Shown here piece by piece: positions 42,280-52,369 of a stretch of 52,369 bases of DNA. This stretch comes from Chara braunii. Taxonomy: Eukaryota; Streptophyta; Charophyceae; Charales; Characeae. Both the position numbers and the translations under genes were made by a program. The stretch covers positions 775,110 to 827,478 of the forward strand of contig BFEA01000317.1 in NCBI GenBank assembly GCA_003427395.1, read 5' to 3'. The notes below the pieces were generated by a model. That model was not told where the DNA came from and did no database searches. It saw only the letters and a program-made list of their open reading frames with translations. Within the stretch, counting starts at the first letter, position 1. The number at the start of each line of letters is the position of its first letter.

Positions 42280-43349
42280 GCAAACGAGGACCGTCCCGTT
42301 TTGTTTCGGCACGAGGACCACAGAGAATAACAAGGGACCATACACCCTGGACGCTCGAACTCCCGTACCCTTTCCAGGGCTAGTTGTCGTTCTTTTAATG
42401 AGTATCAGTACAATCGACAGTGTATTGGGCCGTGGTCCCCGGTATCGATCACGTGCCTTATCACGTGCGTCAGTCCTATATCATGGTCTTGAATACTGAC
42501 CGCCTCGGGGTAAGCCTGTATCACGTCAAGAAGGAGGCGTCGATATTCGTTGGGTACACGAGCAAGAATCTGAATATCGATGCTCTCGTTAGGAAGGGAG
42601 ACGGTTGATGTGACGGTTGGAACCCGAGCGGTTTCCTCTGGAGAAGCTCCGAACAAGGAGTTGTCGGTTTTTACCGAGTGTATCGTGGCTATGAGTTGAC
42701 TATCTGTCGGAGTGATCGGTTCATTCTCCGTTTCGGTTTCTCCATCGGTTTCAACTTCGACCGAGGGTTCCACTGAAAAGGACTGCAAAAGTTCCCTTGG
42801 GCCCCATGCGTTTTCAGGGGTTGCAACCTGAAACGTTACCCCTTCGTCCAAAAGCATGGCGGCCTTGGCGTCCGTGAGTAGGGGTTGCGGGGGCCTAAAA
42901 GATAGGTCGCATAGCCTCCTAAGCTCGACAAATCTCTCTGGGAGGGGGTCCGTTCTAAGATACAAGGACGCAAGGGAGAGGTCAATTATTTGTGACACCT
43001 TTAGCAACGGTTCCCCTGTCACCGTAGAGGAGAACAACTGATCCCAACTAGACTCGCTCTTGCTAACCCCTGTCGACATGTGTTGCCAGAATTGGTGGAA
43101 CCGGTCTTGCATTCGTATCGGATATCGGTTGGGTTCGTCTACATCCTCGACTCCTGTCGCCGGTCTTTCTTCGCCCATTGAAACCCATCGAACCATATTG
43201 ATTCTGCGAATCTCTGTGGAAATGCGAGGGGCGGGCTGTGCGCATACACGTACGACCATCCTCATAGATATCGTTTGGGGCTTAAGGTGGGCCGAGGTGA
43301 GCACTATCTTAGAACTGTTAAAATGCATTCGCGCGCCTACCGCCACCTG
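42280..43349 (-). pseudogene. protease end, linker and truncated reverse transcriptase of element B
   Basis: A frame of about 313 codons (43346-42405) continues the protease frame after a single TAG at 43352-43350, where the family pattern suggests a lost Trp. It starts with VAVGARMHF and ends with the Gypsy pre-RT pattern VIRHVIDTGDHGPIHCRLY. After a stop and frame change, about 42370-42280 still reads RPGCMVPCYSLWSS and VVLVPKQNGTVLVCID, which fits the SPWSSPVVLVPKKDG...CIDYR start of the RT palm. Similarity then stops in AT-rich DNA. The catalytic YxDD box is absent, so it cannot copy RNA. Confidence 0.7.
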
Positions 43350-44078
43350 CTACGAGATTCCTAGGAGCACATCATACGCCTGCACATCCAACACAATCAT
43401 GTCACACAAACAATGCACCCGCCCCACTCTTATAGGAACATACATAATTCGTCCTTTATTGTGAATACTATCTTCTGTGGCGGATACATATAGCTCGTCG
43501 GGCCGGAGGGGCTGAACCTGTTTCTCCCGACCCAAACGTTTCGTCAAGCTCCAAGAGATAGCTACGGCCGACGATCCCGAATCCAGGATGGCGGCCGAGG
43601 GACTTCCCCAGACCTCACAATCACACTCGATACTTTTCCAGGTAATCGGGTACGCCCGAAGAAATATCTCGGGTTTCTCCAGTGGTGGATCCACGACGTG
43701 GATCATCCCGACTCGATTGGTCTCGTGAGTTTTCGAGGTGGATGGTTGAGCTTCGATATCCGCCGACGGGTCGTGGATTGCCAATTTCTTACCCCTTCGA
43801 CCTTCTTCGAACCGGTGACGGTTCTTCATGCATCTTTCAATTAGTTTCTCGTTGGCGGCTTCCGAAATGGTCAGCAAGTAGGGAATAGGGACGGGTATCC
43901 GCATATCCAAAGCCTTCAAGGCATCTAGTACGTCGATTTGGCCGTCCTTGTACTCGGGACCTGGTATCGTGGGATCTTCGAACCCGGGTCTCCACGGTCC
44001 TAAGTCACTTTCCCCGGCAACTCGCCGGGTATGGCGGATTACGCCAATGGTCCCAGGTTCAAACATCACGGCCGTCAT
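43350..44078 (-). pseudogene. aspartic protease region of element B
   Basis: 242-codon frame. Residues 41-90 (GQIDVLDALKALDM, YLLTISEAANEKLIERC) match element A. The catalytic motif is intact: D166-S167-G168 in AAILDSGSSAVAIS, followed by VLDVQAYDVLLGIS near the C-terminus, as in retropepsin-like Gypsy proteases that process Gag-Pol. The frame ends at TAG 43352-43350 and continues in frame downstream. The start ATG overlaps the last codons of gag by four bases in another frame. Confidence 0.75.
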
Positions 44079-45130
44079 GTATTCATCGATTCCGTCGGGC
44101 CCACCATGTTTGGGGTCCCTCCATCCATAACCGCCGCCACCCTCCCTTGGCCTGCAGCGGTTGGAGCTGCCAGTGGGATTTGGGATGAGCCAACAATTCC
44201 CACCTGAGCCCGAGGTCGCGGACAGTCTTTGGTCAAGTGGCCGGGTTGATTACAATTATAACATTGCATAGGCTGAGCAGCTCTGGCAACAGAAGGCTGA
44301 GGCAACACCGCTCTAGTGGCCTCGACCACTGCCTGTCTCTGGGCCACTGCCGCCATTTGCCTCTGCCAGCTCTGAACGAGCTCGGTTAAAGGCGCCACAA
44401 CCGTCACAAGTTGTGTGGCTATCTCTTTCATTGAGGGTTCATCTACTTCCCGTCCTCCTTGCGTCTGTATAGGGCGCCGAGAGGCCGAGGAAGAAGATGG
44501 GGCCCTTCGGTCCGGGTTTTTCTTGGCTGGTCCTAACCCGAAGCAGTCTTCGAACATCCGAGCCGTAGCGGAATAACTATAGCGCCGAACACCCGATGGG
44601 TCGTCTTCGTCAAATTAAGAGTCCAACCCTACATCATAGTTTTCTTTGCCATACTTGATAGCATACTACTGGATTAGCTCAGTCAAGGTATGGTTAATTG
44701 GGTTGCACTTCATACGAATCTTTTTTCGCAGCCGAGAATCAGATAATCCCCGAACGAAATCGGTTCGCACCGTTTTCTCATCAACCCCAAAGCGTTCTGC
44801 CAAGTAGCTGAAGCGCTTTGCGTACCTCACAAAAGTTTCCCGGGACTGTTGAGTGTATTCCTTGATTAGGCGTAAACATTGCCCCGACATGATGTGATCA
44901 AAGCGTTTGAGAAATTTTCTCTGGAAAGTGGGCGAGTTGGTATATACGTTTTGTCCATACCATTCGAACGTGGTCCCTGCTAACCTTCCTGGAATCCGTT
45001 CTCTAAGCAACTGGTCTGTTCAGCCCTGGGCCCTCAGGGCTGCAAGCTAGGTGCGTGGATCCGTTTCATCTTCCAAGAAAATGGAAACTTTCAAGGGAGG
45101 AAGAACAGTACAGGGGATGGCCAGCCATCC
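44075..45130 (-). pseudogene. gag of element B
   Basis: One frame carries four or more stops between about 45130 and 44557, then stays open to 44075. The capsid part is LAGTTFEWYGQ...FLKRF...LRLIKEYTQQSRETFVRYAKRFSYL (within 45010-44666), a retrotransposon Gag pattern. The CCHC knuckle is in the 44557-44075 frame (Cys99, Cys102, His107, Cys112; CYNCNQPGHLTKDC). Stops at TAG/TGA near 45045 and 45027 fall where Trp is plausible, as if by G-to-A change. More stops lie near 44666 and 44618. Confidence 0.75.
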
Positions 45131-45376
45131 CCACATGATTATCAACTCCCTGTCTTGGTTCCACCATGACGCGGGGTTGGTTTCGCCCCCGCCCCTTTGG
45201 CTGGTTATGATTGGCGTTCTCGGTTCGGCGGCGCCGGGGCGTTAGCCTATCCGTAATTAAAACAAGGCAAATAAGAAGAGAGAGGGAAAAAGAAAAATAA
45301 CTCTATGAAATGAATAACAGATGCTAACAAAAATGGACAGCCGACCCAAAGGGAACCTCGGAGCCGAAACAAATCA

Positions 45377-45389
45377 GCTCTAATACCAA
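45377..45389 (-). promoter_or_regulatory. primer binding site of element B (tRNA-iMet type)
   Basis: Minus strand TTGGTATTAGAGC has one change from TTGGTATCAGAGC, the sequence complementary to the plant initiator tRNA-Met 3' end. It marks the boundary of the 5' LTR, which lies at higher coordinates. Confidence 0.75.
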
Positions 45390-45390
45390 C

Positions 45391-45950
45391 CTCACGCCCC
45401 ACGCGGCGTTCTGTACTTCGGACGCCGATCAGAGTTATTAGAGGTGTGGCTGAGGATTTTTGGCCGTGGGGGTTGAGTCATTTGGACAAAACGGGGGACT
45501 CTTGCTTCGGCCTGAGGTGCCTGGGCAGGGATTTGAGTCGTCGCCGAAGGCGGATGATGGTAGGAAAGTGTCCTACGGCCCGACCGTCGTCCTTTTTCGA
45601 AAAAAGAAAATAAAAATGAGAAGAGAGGAGAAGAGAAACGAAGCAGATGAGAGCGGAGTTCCGTTCCCTGAGGCGCAGGCTTCACGCGGCCCTTGGGGGT
45701 GGAGGCCGTGAAAATAGGTTCAGGTTTCGTTGTCGAACTCGTCGAGTCCGTGCGGACGGTGTGGCACGGGCTCGCCCGGGGTCGGACAGGTCGATGGGAC
45801 CCAGGTTCGGAAATGGGCAGGGAGCGCACCCGCGTTACGCGCGTTACGGGAGAGTTCGGGGAATCGGGTAGCCCCTTCATACCCCAAGAGCAACTGTCGC
45901 CACGAGCACGAGTCTCCCTAGAGACACCAATGACTTAAACCGCGGTCGCC
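45391..45950 (-). mobile_element. putative 5' LTR of element B
   Basis: Next to the primer binding site. Its last 100 bp share phrases with the corresponding region of element A (CCAAAAATCCTCAGCCACACC here). The outer boundary and TG..CA ends cannot be fixed because the other LTR is absent. The 162-codon frame inside is probably not a gene. Confidence 0.4.
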
Positions 45951-46437
45951 AAGTCGCGTACAGGCCAGGACAACACCGTAAGGTCGGTGTATGACAAAAT
46001 TAAAGGCGGGGAAGCAAATCGCTCAATCAGCAAAAAACCACTCCCGCCTATGTGACATGCCTGGGTCGGGTTATAAAGGTGGATTGGCTCAGTGCGCCGC
46101 TGCAGGCTCCACACATCCGCATCACAGTATATGCCATCGTCGTCTGCGATCGAGATGGGCGGAAACGCGCTGCGACGCTTTGAGGCAAGGTCCAAGCCCG
46201 GGCCACGGCCCGCGCTTCCGTCCGCCGGGACGAAATCTGACTCCATGCAAAGATCAATGAATGCCACTGAAGAAGGATGCACCCAACTCTCTTTCTCCGT
46301 CTCTTCACTGTATGATCAACCTGAACACGGTGTCGGGCACCCGTGGTGGATATAGAGAGGTCGGCCGCTTCGCGAGGATGATGGTGGCCGATCTCTCCGC
46401 AAGTATCCCCCTCCCCTTGGGGGCCCGACCGTCGCCC

Positions 46438-46440
<3 letters not shown>

Positions 46441-46528
<88 letters not shown>
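46441..46528 (-). repeat. (GA)n microsatellite
   Basis: Pure GA for about 88 bp. It is the only long CT/GA tract in the window with GA on the plus strand. Confidence 0.95.
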
Positions 46529-46529
<1 letters not shown>

Positions 46530-47555
46530 GGCGAATGGGGGTTGGCGTGTATCACACACACTCGCACAATTAATCAAACAGGAAGGGAGACGAGAAGGAC
46601 CAACGCATTCATGCCCTTATGCAAGCAATCGACACTCGATATTTCCGCTCACCAGGCCCAGAGGCGCATACACACACGCATACCCATAGAGCCTTCAATG
46701 AAACATTCAACATCGGATTCCATAGACTTTCATACCCGACATGCATAACAGATTACCCAACCTTTGGAGTCATGCACACATCACATTGGGACAAAGCAGC
46801 AATGGAGAAAAAGCTTTGTCTTCAAAATACGGAATTATCTACCTCTAACTCCGCCACCCGCCGTCACTCCGCCCACCACGGGGCACGTCGAGCCTTTCCG
46901 GCGTTGTGGGCTTCGCGCATAGCATGTGCAGCTTGCAGCTGAGATCAAAGAGAGTGAGAGGAAGGGATTGCGATAATTTATAGTGTGGAAGGTGGCGGAG
47001 AGGCTGCGCGAAGTCTAGGGTGTAGATGGTTAGGACAGAAGAAGGGCAGACGTTCCAGAAGGGTCGAAGGAGGCGAATCGAATGCTCTCCGTGATTGGGG
47101 TGGTCGTCCATTGGCAAGTGGGGTGCACTTCCTGTGGCCAGCACATTGCCCCGACCATCCCAATCAGACAGCCAATCATTCGCAGGGAAAGGGGAAGGAG
47201 GGGATCGGACTTCGCTTAGAGGGAAGACGAAGAGACATGCAGGAGGGAGATGCCCAGCAAGAAGGGAAGATGGCGCCCGGATGCAGCGCGGGCAAACAGG
47301 TTTACACGCCGTACAAAAATTCAAAAACCGCCGCGCGGCCAAAAATTCAAAATTCCTACTCCCGCTGAGTCCCAACTGTTTCTTGAATTTCTTGGCGCGG
47401 CCGCCAACCGGCCATGCAAGACCCGAATTACATTTTCTACCCCGCTCCTCTTAAACAAAAGAAAAAAGGAAAGAAAAAAAGGAGAATGAAGCACCGTTTT
47501 TCCCCATTATCTTGAATCGTACTTTGGGGTTCTACGTGGGATTTTCCCTTAGGGG
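46530..47555. other. stretch without recognised gene
   Basis: A 176-codon minus-strand frame (46845-47375) is Pro/Ser-rich and has no motif I recognise. Overlapping plus-strand frames are of similar length. Confidence 0.4.
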
Positions 47556-47559
47556 TACG

Positions 47560-48107
47560 GGAAACCACCGAGTGCGGATCCTGGCTTATCACAGGCGTGG
47601 CTGGTCGGGAAAGTGATGAAGATCCATATTTACTGTTCACAATGTCGCTGGCCATTGGAATCAACAGTCCACCTGTGGCTCTCCTGCCCGCTATCTCGAA
47701 GAATATGGAGATGGTGGAGTGGCCATTGGGACCGCATCAGCGGTCCGGTCTTCCCCGGGGACGATCACTGGGTGCTGTTCGGTGGCATCCCAGAGCGCTT
47801 CGCGGACGACAAGGGTTGGGGATATGTAGCCCAATCCCTCAGATCTTGCCTATTTCTAGCGATCTGGGAGGTCAGAAACAGGAATGTGTTTGAAGGCCAC
47901 TTCATCTCAGATAAATCCATCAAGAGCTCGGTGAAACTCCACACTTATAGGAGTGCGCAGAGTGACTGGAGGCGGAAAGTTTCCTCCTCAAGTCAGAAGA
48001 TCTTTGGCCTACTGTGGTTTTTAGAAACATGGGCTGTTCCGAGCAAGTTGGCCAAAGTAAAGGATGGGAAACTGATCTTGGATGATTGGCTGTTGAGTGA
48101 TGAGTAA
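47560..48107 (+). pseudogene. LINE family-2 ORF2 C-terminal fragment, copy 1
   Basis: Plus-strand frame with AWLVGKVMKIHIYCSQC and RWPLESTVHLWLSCPLSRRIWRWW. The C-x2-C...H-x4-C pattern matches the zinc domain at the end of plant L1-type ORF2. It ends with KVKDGKLILDDWLLSDE at a stop (48105-48107). It aligns along its length with the copy at 49163-50047. Upstream ORF2 domains are absent (5' truncation). Confidence 0.7.
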
Positions 48108-48109
48108 TA

Positions 48110-49000
48110 CCTGGGCGCTCAGTTAATCTCCTCAGTAGGAGAGCAGTAGTCGGTGGCAAGTGGGGTTGGGTTAGGAGTGCCACATTGGGTCTGAAGGAGT
48201 ATGGTCTCCACCAGCCTGCGGTAGGGTAGCCATATTCCCACCTCAGACAACCGTTTGGTCTGAGTGCTTGTAAAAGTTGTTATGGGTCAGGGATTTACCC
48301 CCACAGGCATGGGCCTGTAAGTGAAACTGGGTAATGCTCCAAGCCCCCAGGAAGACTGTGAGGACCCCAGCCTCGATCTTTATTTTGATAGTATAAGTCG
48401 TGGGCACTGGGCCAATTTTCTGGGGGGGAGGGGGGGAGGGGGGGGGGAAGTGAGGATAAGGCTATCATAAGCAAAAATGTTTTGAAGATGGAGTAGGGTC
48501 CAGTTTGACACTCCATGGAAATTGAGTTTCAAGGATTTCGGTGTAGTTCGACTATTCCTAAAAATCGAGTCCTCGGAAAGGGGAAAAAAAGTGAAAATGC
48601 TCTCAGGACCAACCTTAAACCACCAGTACACGGCCCCAGCCTTGCAGTCCGAAACTTGTCGCCACAAGAAAACGAGGCCGAAATGTCAAACACTGCGCCC
48701 GCCATTGATAAATTAGATCGGCGGTCGCAGTTTCGTTTCGCGCCTCCAGAATTTGAGGTGTCAGGCCCGCGGCCCAGAAGCCCATGTACTGGTGCTTTAA
48801 GAAGTTTAGGGTATCCTAGCCACACCCTCCTTGATCTCAAGGAACCTCATGAGGTTCTTTGAAATTTGAAGGAATGTGGCATCAAAGTGGAGAGGGCATT
48901 CTCTGAATCTGAATTGAGGCGACCCCCTATTGTTTGAAAGCCAACTGAGACTTTGAAAGGGTGTCCTTAGACACTCCACAAACGTGGATTTTAGAAATGC
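48110..49000. other. 3' flank of LINE copy 1 with a G-rich run
   Basis: A G-rich run (48421-48448) could form a quadruplex on the plus strand. A near-perfect 24-bp palindrome (CAAGGAACCTCA/TGAGGTTCTTTG) spans 48838-48861. Frames here have no recognised domain. Confidence 0.45.
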
Positions 49001-50047
49001 GGCAAAATTTGCCAGGAATACCATTTCCGACTGGGATGTCGTACGTAGGATCCTGTCGGCAATGATAAGCCTGCCCAGCCTACTTCCAGCATACATGTTC
49101 TCGTCTCAGAGGAAGATGAGGGTCACACTATATCTCGGATCTCGGATCAGTACAGGCCGCAGTTGGGCGTCCCCATGCAGCAGATAAAAGTCCAGGAGAG
49201 TTGGGAAGACGAAGACCACCATATGGTAATCTCCAGGATCGACGTACCCTTAGCCAAACCGAAACTGGACACGTCGGCTTGGGGATGGCAAGTATTGGAC
49301 AAAGATGGCTCCATGTTGCCTATGACCTCAATAAAAACATCACCAGAGCTGTTGCTTCCCCTTCGGTGCCCTGTTACAGTAGCCGCAGAACGGTGGGATA
49401 CGCAGATTGCAGGCTTGGGCCCTAAGATGCTCACAAATGCTGGCCGGTTGTGGTCTCAGATGAAGCTCCTACCATCTCGAAGACACGCTGCCCTCCTCTG
49501 GCTTCTGTCCCTGCTGGTCACCCCATCTGGGGGCTGGCTAGTAGGGAAAGGCATGGGCATCCACTTGGGTTGCAGGAAATGCATCTGGCCCTTCGAATCG
49601 ACAACCCACCTTTGGTGGGACTGTCCGGCATCTAGGCGAATATGGGCCTGGTGGGATCTCCACTGGAAGGACTTCACAACATGGGACTAGGAATGGGACA
49701 AGGACTGGGTATTACAGGGTTTACTTCCAGCCCCAGTCCACCCAACAGAGGGTTGCGGTTATGTGGTACAGGCATGCCCAGCAACCCTCTGCTCTGTTAT
49801 GTGGGACAGCAGAAACAAGGCCTACTTCCAGAGGCAAGGCACCTCAGACACGAAAACCAAGGTTCAGATCTGCGCTAGACTGAGACAGTACATAAAGCCA
49901 GATTGGAAAAGAAGAAACAATCAAAGCCAGACAATGGGGAAGGAGTACAGGTGGTTTGAGAGAACTTGGGCTCAAAGCAGAGCCTCCAATTGGCTCGTGA
50001 AAGTGGGCACAAATGGAAAATTGGAATTTTGTTCGTGGTTGAATTAA
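49000..50047 (+). pseudogene. LINE family-2 ORF2 C-terminal fragment, copy 2
   Basis: From 49163 a single frame runs to 50047 with only one stop, TAG at 49688-49690. The zinc domain is Cys137, Cys140, His149, Cys154 (GCRKCIWPFESTTHLWWDC), preceded by GGWLVGKGMGIHL. After the TAG it goes on with GCGYVVQACPATLCSVMWDSR and ends LVKVGTNGKLEFCSWLN. Weak similarity to ORF2 extends upstream to about 49000 in other frames. No reverse transcriptase motifs are left. Confidence 0.75.
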
Positions 50048-50049
50048 GG

Positions 50050-50745
50050 AGTCTTGCCGGAGGGAGGTGTAGAGGTTTGATGGGGGGTTTCTCTGAGTTG
50101 ATATCTGAAGTTTGTTGTAGTCACCTCAAAAAAATTCTTAATCTGGCCCTAATTTCTTTGCCAGTTTCGAATACAAAAAAAGAAAAAGGCCTTTTCCCTA
50201 TATAAAAAAAAAAGGAGTTTAGTTTCGAGTCTTCTACTTGAAGTAGAATAGAAATAATCACCAGGGCACTCGGTTCTAAGTAGCCACAGGAGGCCAGCTT
50301 GGAAGCTCTTTAGCTCTGTTGTGGGGAATGAGGAAGGAGTGCCATAGGGGGCGGTTGCCCAGCAGGCCGATGATTAGACCTGCCACTTCACACATAGTTC
50401 CTTTGTTTGGTAGACTGAGTACCACATAGTTCCTTTGTTTGGTAGACTGAGTACCATAGAGGAGAAGGTCTGTAGCACGGGCTATCTCGTGCTCTTATGC
50501 GATGTGGTTATGCTGCGATAATAAACCTCTGACTACATTGTATTTTCATCTCCTTTGTTTGGTAGACTGTAGTTGGTTGTATGTAGCATTGAAGAGCAGA
50601 GGGCTCGATAGACCTTAGCTTCTATGCAACAGTGAGTCGAGACCAGACTAGATGAACTGAAGCTGGATTCTTTCCGGTGCCCTGATCACAACCGGGTTGT
50701 TTGGATTCCCAGCCTCAGAGTTTCATACTTTGATAAAAGACTCCC
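50050..50745. other. LINE 3' flank and short tandem repeat
   Basis: The phrase CCTTTGTTTGGTAGACTG occurs three times (near 50401, 50433 and 50551), the first two as a tandem of about 32 bp. An A-rich patch near 50170-50215 may be the tail of LINE copy 2. No gene. Confidence 0.5.
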
Positions 50746-50746
50746 T

Positions 50747-50748
<2 letters not shown>

Positions 50749-50795
<47 letters not shown>

Positions 50796-52369
50796 TCCTC
50801 ATCGGTGTTAGTGGTGTTGATAAGTGCAGACACCACTAGCACCTGGGAAGAGGCTCCATCTATTGGTGGGGAGCTTCACCTGCTGGAAAGTGGGTCCAGC
50901 GTCCCATTTTACAGATTGAGTTTTGAATTCATGACGCTCCTGCCAGCATTGATTGCCCTGGAAACCCAGGGGATTAACTGCACAGGGAGGGGGAGAACCT
51001 CTTCACCCAAAAACAGGTGCCAGATTCTTGCGATTGCACACTAGTTCCTCCCTTCCCCGCCCTGATAGACACTTCCTTTGTCCCAGGCCTACTTCCCCTC
51101 TTCCCCTAGCTCCCGTACCTTCTGCCCCCTCTTCCTTGTCCCGTGTCTACTCACCCCCTTTCCTCTCTTAGCACCCATACCACCGCAAATCCACCAGGCT
51201 ATTGGTCCGGGGGGGGGGGGAGGGGTCATCTGCTGTTTTCATTGGGATTGAGGGGTCCATCTTGGTCCACTCGTGAAAGCTCAGCTGATAATCTTTGCAC
51301 AACCTTTCTTCCTCTTGGCCTCTCCCTGAGTTCCTTTCCACCCTCCCTAACCTTCCCCCCTCTTTCCCCCCGAGCCATTTTGCGCAGAAGTCCTGTACTT
51401 TTTGGTCTGTTTCCTGTTGTGTATGTGTGTGTTGGATCTGGGNTTTGACTTCTTCCCAGTGGGTTNTTAACTCTGTTTGGATTTGTTGCTGTATGCTTTC
51501 AGTGAATTCGGGTCCTTCCAACCTCACCCCTTCCATCTCGTATGTACAGCGGTGTTTCCAAAGCGCCCATAGCACCGCCCCACATCCCAGTTTAAACATG
51601 TTTTGGGTGAAGTCATCCTCCTGTTCTGCATCCCATGTTTCTAATAGCAATGCTTGCCAATTCCATGGCCAGGCCGTCGTTACTTCCAGCTGATCCCAGA
51701 TGCTGTTCCACCAGCGCCAGAGTAGGACCGCTCCTGGACATTGCAGGAAGATATGTTCTATGGTTTCTGGCCTTTTCCTAGATGGAAAGGAATCTAAACA
51801 GAGTTTGCACCATGGCAGGACCCGCCCACTTTGTTCCAAAGATGTCCTGTCTATTAGCCAATCGTTTGTTGGTAGGCAACGGTGTTTTATCTTCCATTGG
51901 AGGGAGGCCAGTTTTGCTGGTTTCGTCTTAACGATATGAAACCATTTTACCCTCCGAAGTGATTCCTTGCTAATGTTCAGGTGCTTCATCCATCTAGCCT
52001 CCACCTGGTCACATAGGTTAGACGTTGGACGGAGTAGTCTGTATGTCGATTTGACTGTTATGCTATGTAATTTTTTGATGCATTTCTTGCCCCTTCCGGA
52101 GGGAGAGGTCCATGTCCACTCCATTGGGTCTAACGACAGTTGAGTGATCGGAGTGTTTGGGAGGAAGGTCATTCATTTATCCCCATTTTCCAGCACTCTG
52201 ATACGTGATAGTTCCTCCTTTTGGAAAATCTTGTTTCTTTTGGCACGGGTCGATATAATGTGTTGTTTTTGCCCACTTTAAATATGTCAACAACCACCTG
52301 TCCTTTGGGGTTGCAACATACCACAAGCGGTTATCGGGTTGCTGAAAATTCAGGAATGAAAATTCTGAA
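50749..52369 (-). mobile_element. LINE family-1 element, 3' part with poly(A) tail
   Basis: Read on the minus strand from the window end: ORF2 tail (52172-51168), 3' UTR with the family words (TGGGACGCTGGACCC, CCAGCAGGTGAAGCTCCCCACCAATA at about 50910-50865), then about 39 A (T run at 50749-50787). The element continues beyond the window. Two Ns (51443 and 51466) fall in its coding region. Confidence 0.75.
51168..52172 (-). pseudogene. LINE family-1 ORF2 C-terminal region
   Basis: 334-codon frame. The middle carries SLQWKIKHRCLPTNDWL and a zinc domain Cys122, Cys125, His140, Cys145 (WCKLC...ETIEHIFLQC), the pattern of the zf-RVT domain that follows reverse transcriptase in plant LINEs. The C-terminal half (AVLWALWKHRCTYEMEG, IQQQIQTEL) matches the copy at 24.4-25.16 kb. 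A TGA lies just before the first ATG, and coding similarity may continue upstream (KIFQKEELSRIRVLENG). Two unknown residues reflect Ns. Reverse transcriptase itself is outside the window or lost. Confidence 0.75.

Larger units (their letters stand above)
42280..45400 (-). mobile_element. Gypsy-like element B, 5' part (primer site, gag, protease, start of RT)
   Basis: Read on the minus strand: primer binding site (45389-45377), Gag (about 45130-44075), aspartic protease (44078-43350), a linker, and the first strand of reverse transcriptase ending near 42280. RNase H, integrase and 3' LTR are missing. It belongs to the same family as element A at 16.9-20.1 kb. All internal stops are single substitutions or one frame change, so decay is moderate. 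Confidence 0.8.

Noticed and set aside
45392-45880. 162-codon minus-strand frame as a gene
   Set aside because: Lies in the putative LTR next to the primer binding site; composition and position fit non-coding LTR.
46845-47375. 176-codon minus-strand frame as a gene
   Set aside because: Pro/Ser-rich, no motif, competing frames on the plus strand.

Overview
This window is nuclear DNA of a eukaryote, most likely a streptophyte (land plant or charophyte-grade alga). The evidence is a tRNA-iMet-type primer binding site in two related Gypsy-like LTR elements, L1-type LINEs with a CCHC zinc domain (zf-RVT type), decayed spliceosomal U2 and U6 snRNA copies, and very long (CT)n and other microsatellites. 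I cannot name the species from sequence alone. Almost all of the window is repeat-derived. I support only one intact protein-coding gene: a secreted family PL1 pectate lyase of 378 residues on the minus strand (31573-32709). One further stretch of good coding character (39789-40165, minus) may be an exon, but it is cut by library-adapter sequence.

Layout. 1-2.8 kb is AT-rich, with diverged repeats, a (TA)n tract and clusters of GTTCGG/GTACGG words. 2.8-4.7 kb is GC-richer and full of short perfect hairpins. 5.84-7.45 kb is a tandem array of about 23 units of about 60 bp, most of them a hairpin around a constant AACTTATG core whose stem sequences change in a compensating way. The units form a higher-order repeat of about 382 bp. 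8-10 kb is CAG/CAA-rich, and 10-12 kb carries scattered Ns and a decayed U6 copy. 12.16-12.56 kb is a 199-bp tandem duplication. 15.7 kb has a 190-bp (CT)n tract. 16.9-20.1 kb is a decayed Gypsy-like element (plus strand) with an assembly duplication around an N. 21.4-26 kb holds LINE pieces and compound microsatellites. 26.35-26.81 kb is a 461-bp fold-back element. 27.4 kb has a U6 retropseudogene. 29.8-31.3 kb has three (CT)n tracts. 34.3-37.1 kb has a 159-bp duplication, two copies of a ~100-bp inverted-repeat element and two U2 copies in opposite orientation. 37.7-39.2 kb is (GATT)n followed by repeat-family copies. 42.28-45.4 kb is a second, better preserved copy of the Gypsy family (minus strand). 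47.6-50.05 kb holds two copies of a second LINE family (plus). 50.75 kb to the window end is a LINE of the first family (minus), with its poly(A) tail.

Assembly caveats. Three exact 38-bp double mosaic-end sequences (31254-31291, 40166-40203, 40311-40348) match the Nextera mate-pair junction adapter and have no 9-bp target duplications, so the sequence may be chimeric at those points. A 94-bp exact repeat flanks a lone N at 18226, and many single Ns lie between 10.0 and 11.9 kb.

Apart from the pectate lyase, no genes can be shown to work together. The most unusual structure is the covarying hairpin array at 5.84-7.45 kb.
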